Source: Acanthaster planci
Taxonomy: Eukaryota > Echinodermata > Asteroidea > Valvatida > Acanthasteridae
Direction: 5' to 3'
Length of the DNA: 64,000 nt
Assembly: GCF_001949145.1 (NCBI RefSeq)
Contig: NW_019091362.1
Span: 5,959,904-6,023,903, forward strand
Shown: one piece after another, positions 60,801 through 64,000 of the stretch
How the letters are laid out: every line of letters starts with the position of its first letter
Numbering within the stretch: position 1 is the first letter of the stretch
Made by a program: the position numbers and the translations under genes
The notes under the pieces: generated by a model
Databases searched by the model: none
Told to the model about the DNA's origin: nothing
The model's input: only the letters and a program-made list of their open reading frames with translations

Positions 60801-63800
60801 CCATTACAACAGCTTTTATTCATCACATTTTGGCAGCATATCTCACTACACTGTACAGGCCAGTTTACATACCGTAACAATACACTTTTAATTACCACTT
60901 TTGTGACTGGCCTCTAATTAATTACAAGTACATTGTATACTTTGTTAATTTGGAACACCTCTGATACACCATTGAGAATTATGAAGCACAATTTGCAATT
61001 TACATGAGAATCAACAAGTTCCCCCAAAATCACATGCAATGCTTCAAGTGATCAAAAAGGTGGCTTCACAAATAAATTAAAATGAACAGGAACATCTTGG
61101 AAAGTATGGCCAACAAAACATCTCTGGTAAATATATTATAACATAAATGTTACATTATATCAAAACCTTAAGAAAATTATAAATAAGCATGATTTCAAAG
61201 CAACAGTTTATAGTAACCTGTTTTAAACTCCAAGGAATTTGGTTCAACAACTGTGCTGCATGGTGCATAAGTAATATTACTCCTTTCACAAACTGTTTAG
61301 GGTAGTTTAGAACAGTAATTTCCCTTGTGCTCGTATGTACGTGCACCAAATCCCATCAGCACAGATGATTTGAAAAAAATCAACAGTGGTAACAATCACG
61401 TTGAAGTTTCACCCAGGAAATGTGCACAGAATTTGGTGAATATCATTTTGGTAAAAGCTTAGCAAAAATGAGAACCAACAGATTAAGTCTAAAATATGAA
61501 CAGATACATCTGTGACAAACAGGCATGACAGCATTCATGTTTTGTGGAGAACAGGGCATGTCACTGAATCATCCAAAAACAAAACTTAACGTTGGTTAAG
61601 TTAAGGGCATCATCATATGTTCACTGTATCACTGTTACTAAAGATTTTTCAACCTTCACCTGCAGTAATACTGGACAAATGAGGGATACATGTGGGTCAT
61701 TTATGTGCTTTCCCTCACTCCCAACACATAATGAGAAACACAAGATAACACCTGTTGTGTTTACACAATCACTTCTAGTCACACAATCAGTGCTTTACAT
61801 TACATTGAATTTTTGTTTTGTAGGTACATGTACTTGACCTATCCAAGTATTGGTCGTTCAAGAATCTACGTACAGTACTCCCAACCTCCTTACAATACTG
61901 CATCACCTGAAATTGTTATTTTTTTACACCCAATTTTTTCCTACTGTTCTTCTCAGACACAATTTAAGCAAGCTATTATACTTATTATCTATGTGAGTGC
62001 ACTGTTAGAAATATACATATACAGGTGATTTACACAAACCTAAAGAAAGGTTACAAGAATGATTTCTCCAAGTACAGTATTTTACATTTGAGCAGTGCTG
62101 GCACAATGACACAAACATATACATTATGTACAAGTTCACAACATATGAAATACATTTGCATGGACATTTCTTTACACTCAAGCATCTATAAGTGATGTTA
62201 CAGTTTAGTACAGAATCCATGTACTTGATCTGCTTATAAAGTTGTACATGTAATTGCATGAGATAGCATACTGTAACTCCAGGGTTAAAATTTAACAAAT
62301 CTAAGTAAGGCCACGTTAGATTTTTTTCCTGACCCACAGATGTGAGTTTGAAAATTATTAGTACCGATATACCAGGTACACTTGCCCATTTTCGTACGTG
62401 TACATGTAGTACAACACAAAGTACTTCAATCATGAGATGTGAATGATTTCTTTCTGAATTACATTCTAAAGATAAGAACCTTGTGGTCAGTCCTGGATAC
62501 CTATTACTTTGATCAAAAGACTACGAACAGGAAAGCTTCACAAGTCCTTCACACACCATTCAGTCTCACTGTGCTCATGGGAATGCACGACAAAGGCATT
62601 CCTTTGTCATTGTTCACCCCACTTCCTAGGGAAACCACTGGTGACAAATGCAGTGTCTCAACTGCAGCCATGGCCATGCTACAACACGGTTACAAATTGT
62701 TCAAATTACGACCCTTTGAGTATTCGTTTAAAAAACATCTGCCAGTCTACGACACTAAATGACAATGGTTTTAAACGCCAAAGATGTGGGACAGTCTGTA
62801 TCAAATATGGATTGTTTGTGTTAGTTACCTGGCTTTATACAAAGTTTCAATTCGTGTGTGTGTGCAGCAGCAAAATCATCCACTCACTGAAATTTATATC
62901 CATGGCAGAAATTCAATGAATTTCTTTGTTTTCATAACGAAAAGTCTTGTGATAAAGTGCGTACAGTTCGCACATTTTTTTCCCCACCTGATCCACCAGG
63001 TGGAATAAACATTTTCTTCCATTGTATATGGACAATGCCCCATAAGCTGTGAGATATTCTTTGAGAGTGAGCCATACATTAATATAATTGTGCAAACAAT
63101 CCGCCCACTATGTGGCAAATGTTCAGTCCTGCTGGGCCTCTGCTCTCCACTCTTTATCTTCCTTGCAATATCCAGACAGCATTTTGAGACATGCCATGAC
63201 AAATTACCAATTTTACAGGTTACGACCTTTGGGCTGCACAGGCCTTGGCCAAAAAGACGCCCGCCTGCCAGAAAGCATGTGAATCATTCTGCAAACTCCG
63301 CTTGGATAAACAAAACCTGACAATGCCCCCGACCGACCTGTGATAAATTGTGAATAGCGCAATTTTTGAGGGGGGCAGCCTTGTTCTGGCAAGCAATGGG
63401 CTTCCTTACAGTAGCTGGCCACCCGACAAAGGCTTCCAGCTAATTTGAAGTGGTGGGAGTTTGCAATGAATGAGTGCATGGGATACTGGCAAACTTGAGG
63501 GATTTCTCAGTAACCTTTGCTGGTAGTCCCACTTCCTTGGTTTTGTCGCAATATTTCAGGAGTGTCTGTGGCATGTTTAGGGAAGGGCTCATTCTTAAAT
63601 CAATGGTACAATAACAAACGTGAACACGACACTGATGCAAGATACTGTGAGGAAAATTGTTCTTATGTGCACCATTATCTGCATTTTTCAGACATTTGTT
63701 TAACCACAAAGGTCTCAGGAGGCACAAAAATGTCTTAACATAAGGGTTAAAAGCTTCATACAGCGTCCAGCAAGAACATATACACCGTACATGAAATGTT

Positions 63801-64000
63801 TTGTGGAAGCTTATTGTACAATTAAGAAAAACCCAAGACCTGGCAGTGGCAGAAGGCTTTCAAACTTAAAGCTTTTCTCTCTTCAGTATAAATATCTTGT
63901 ATAAAATTGTGGCATGCTATTGATGATCAAGATATTGACAGATTAACACTGGGTGTAAGTTCCTGTTTACTGTTGAATGCTTGGGTTAAACTGACATGAA
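51891..64000. other. CpG-depleted gene-free stretch, part 3
   Basis: No supported exon. Features are a (TACATG)n run at 55061-55098, a CpG-bearing motif-dense segment near 53050-53330, and frequent ACATGTA words. ORFs up to 142 codons (62005-62433, minus) look like chance openings. Confidence 0.5.
55061..55098. repeat. (TACATG)n simple repeat
   Basis: GTACATGTACATGTACATGT continues into ACATATTACATGTACAT. A short hexamer repeat of the self-complementary ACATGT word that is scattered through this genome. Confidence 0.9.

Noticed and set aside
62005-62433. 142-codon minus-strand ORF
   Set aside because: Cys/Val/Tyr-rich translation of A+T- and ACATGTA-rich DNA; no homologue or splice context.

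Overview
This window is animal nuclear DNA, most likely from a non-vertebrate deuterostome (cephalochordate, hemichordate or echinoderm type). The reasons are GT-AG spliced genes with introns of 0.5-5 kb, roughly 40% G+C, frequent ACATGTA and TAGGCCTA words, and strong regional differences in CpG content like those of mosaically methylated invertebrate genomes. The species cannot be fixed from the sequence alone. Nothing prokaryotic or viral is evident, and I found no CRISPR, rRNA or tRNA.

Region 1 (about 0-21.6 kb): one multi-exon gene on the minus strand. Ten coding exons, chained by consistent splice sites and codon phases, run from the ATG at 21235 down to 5879. They encode the first 705 residues plus one base of a homologue of the poorly characterised human protein KIAA2012. 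The identification rests on conserved N-terminal segments. No stop codon was reached, so the 3' part of the gene lies in the last 5.9 kb at the left or beyond the window; a 24-base exon candidate at 259-282 keeps the phase. The introns carry a 3 x 39 bp minisatellite, a MITE-like inverted repeat, a terminal-inverted-repeat element, and a ~950 bp tandem duplication next to a 234 bp assembly gap.

Region 2 (21.5-37 kb): a compact promoter-like cluster (CRE half-site, YY1-like site, palindromic E-box) at 21568-21599, then CpG-rich DNA with no recognisable gene. It contains a 1.2 kb foldback (long inverted repeat) element at 24397-25598 and a second copy of the MITE-like element at 30.1 kb.

Region 3 (about 37.2-64 kb): strongly CpG-depleted DNA with no coding exon that I can defend, broken by a few short CpG-bearing patches (43.2, 46.5-46.9 and 51.7-51.9 kb) that look regulatory. 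The low CpG suggests germline methylation, as in a long intron or transcribed domain, but this is inference.

The possibly novel items are the foldback element, the two-copy MITE family, the abrupt CpG landscape change, and a promoter-like 14-mer shared by the KIAA2012 promoter and the 51.7 kb patch. I see no clear new enzymatic or defence system.
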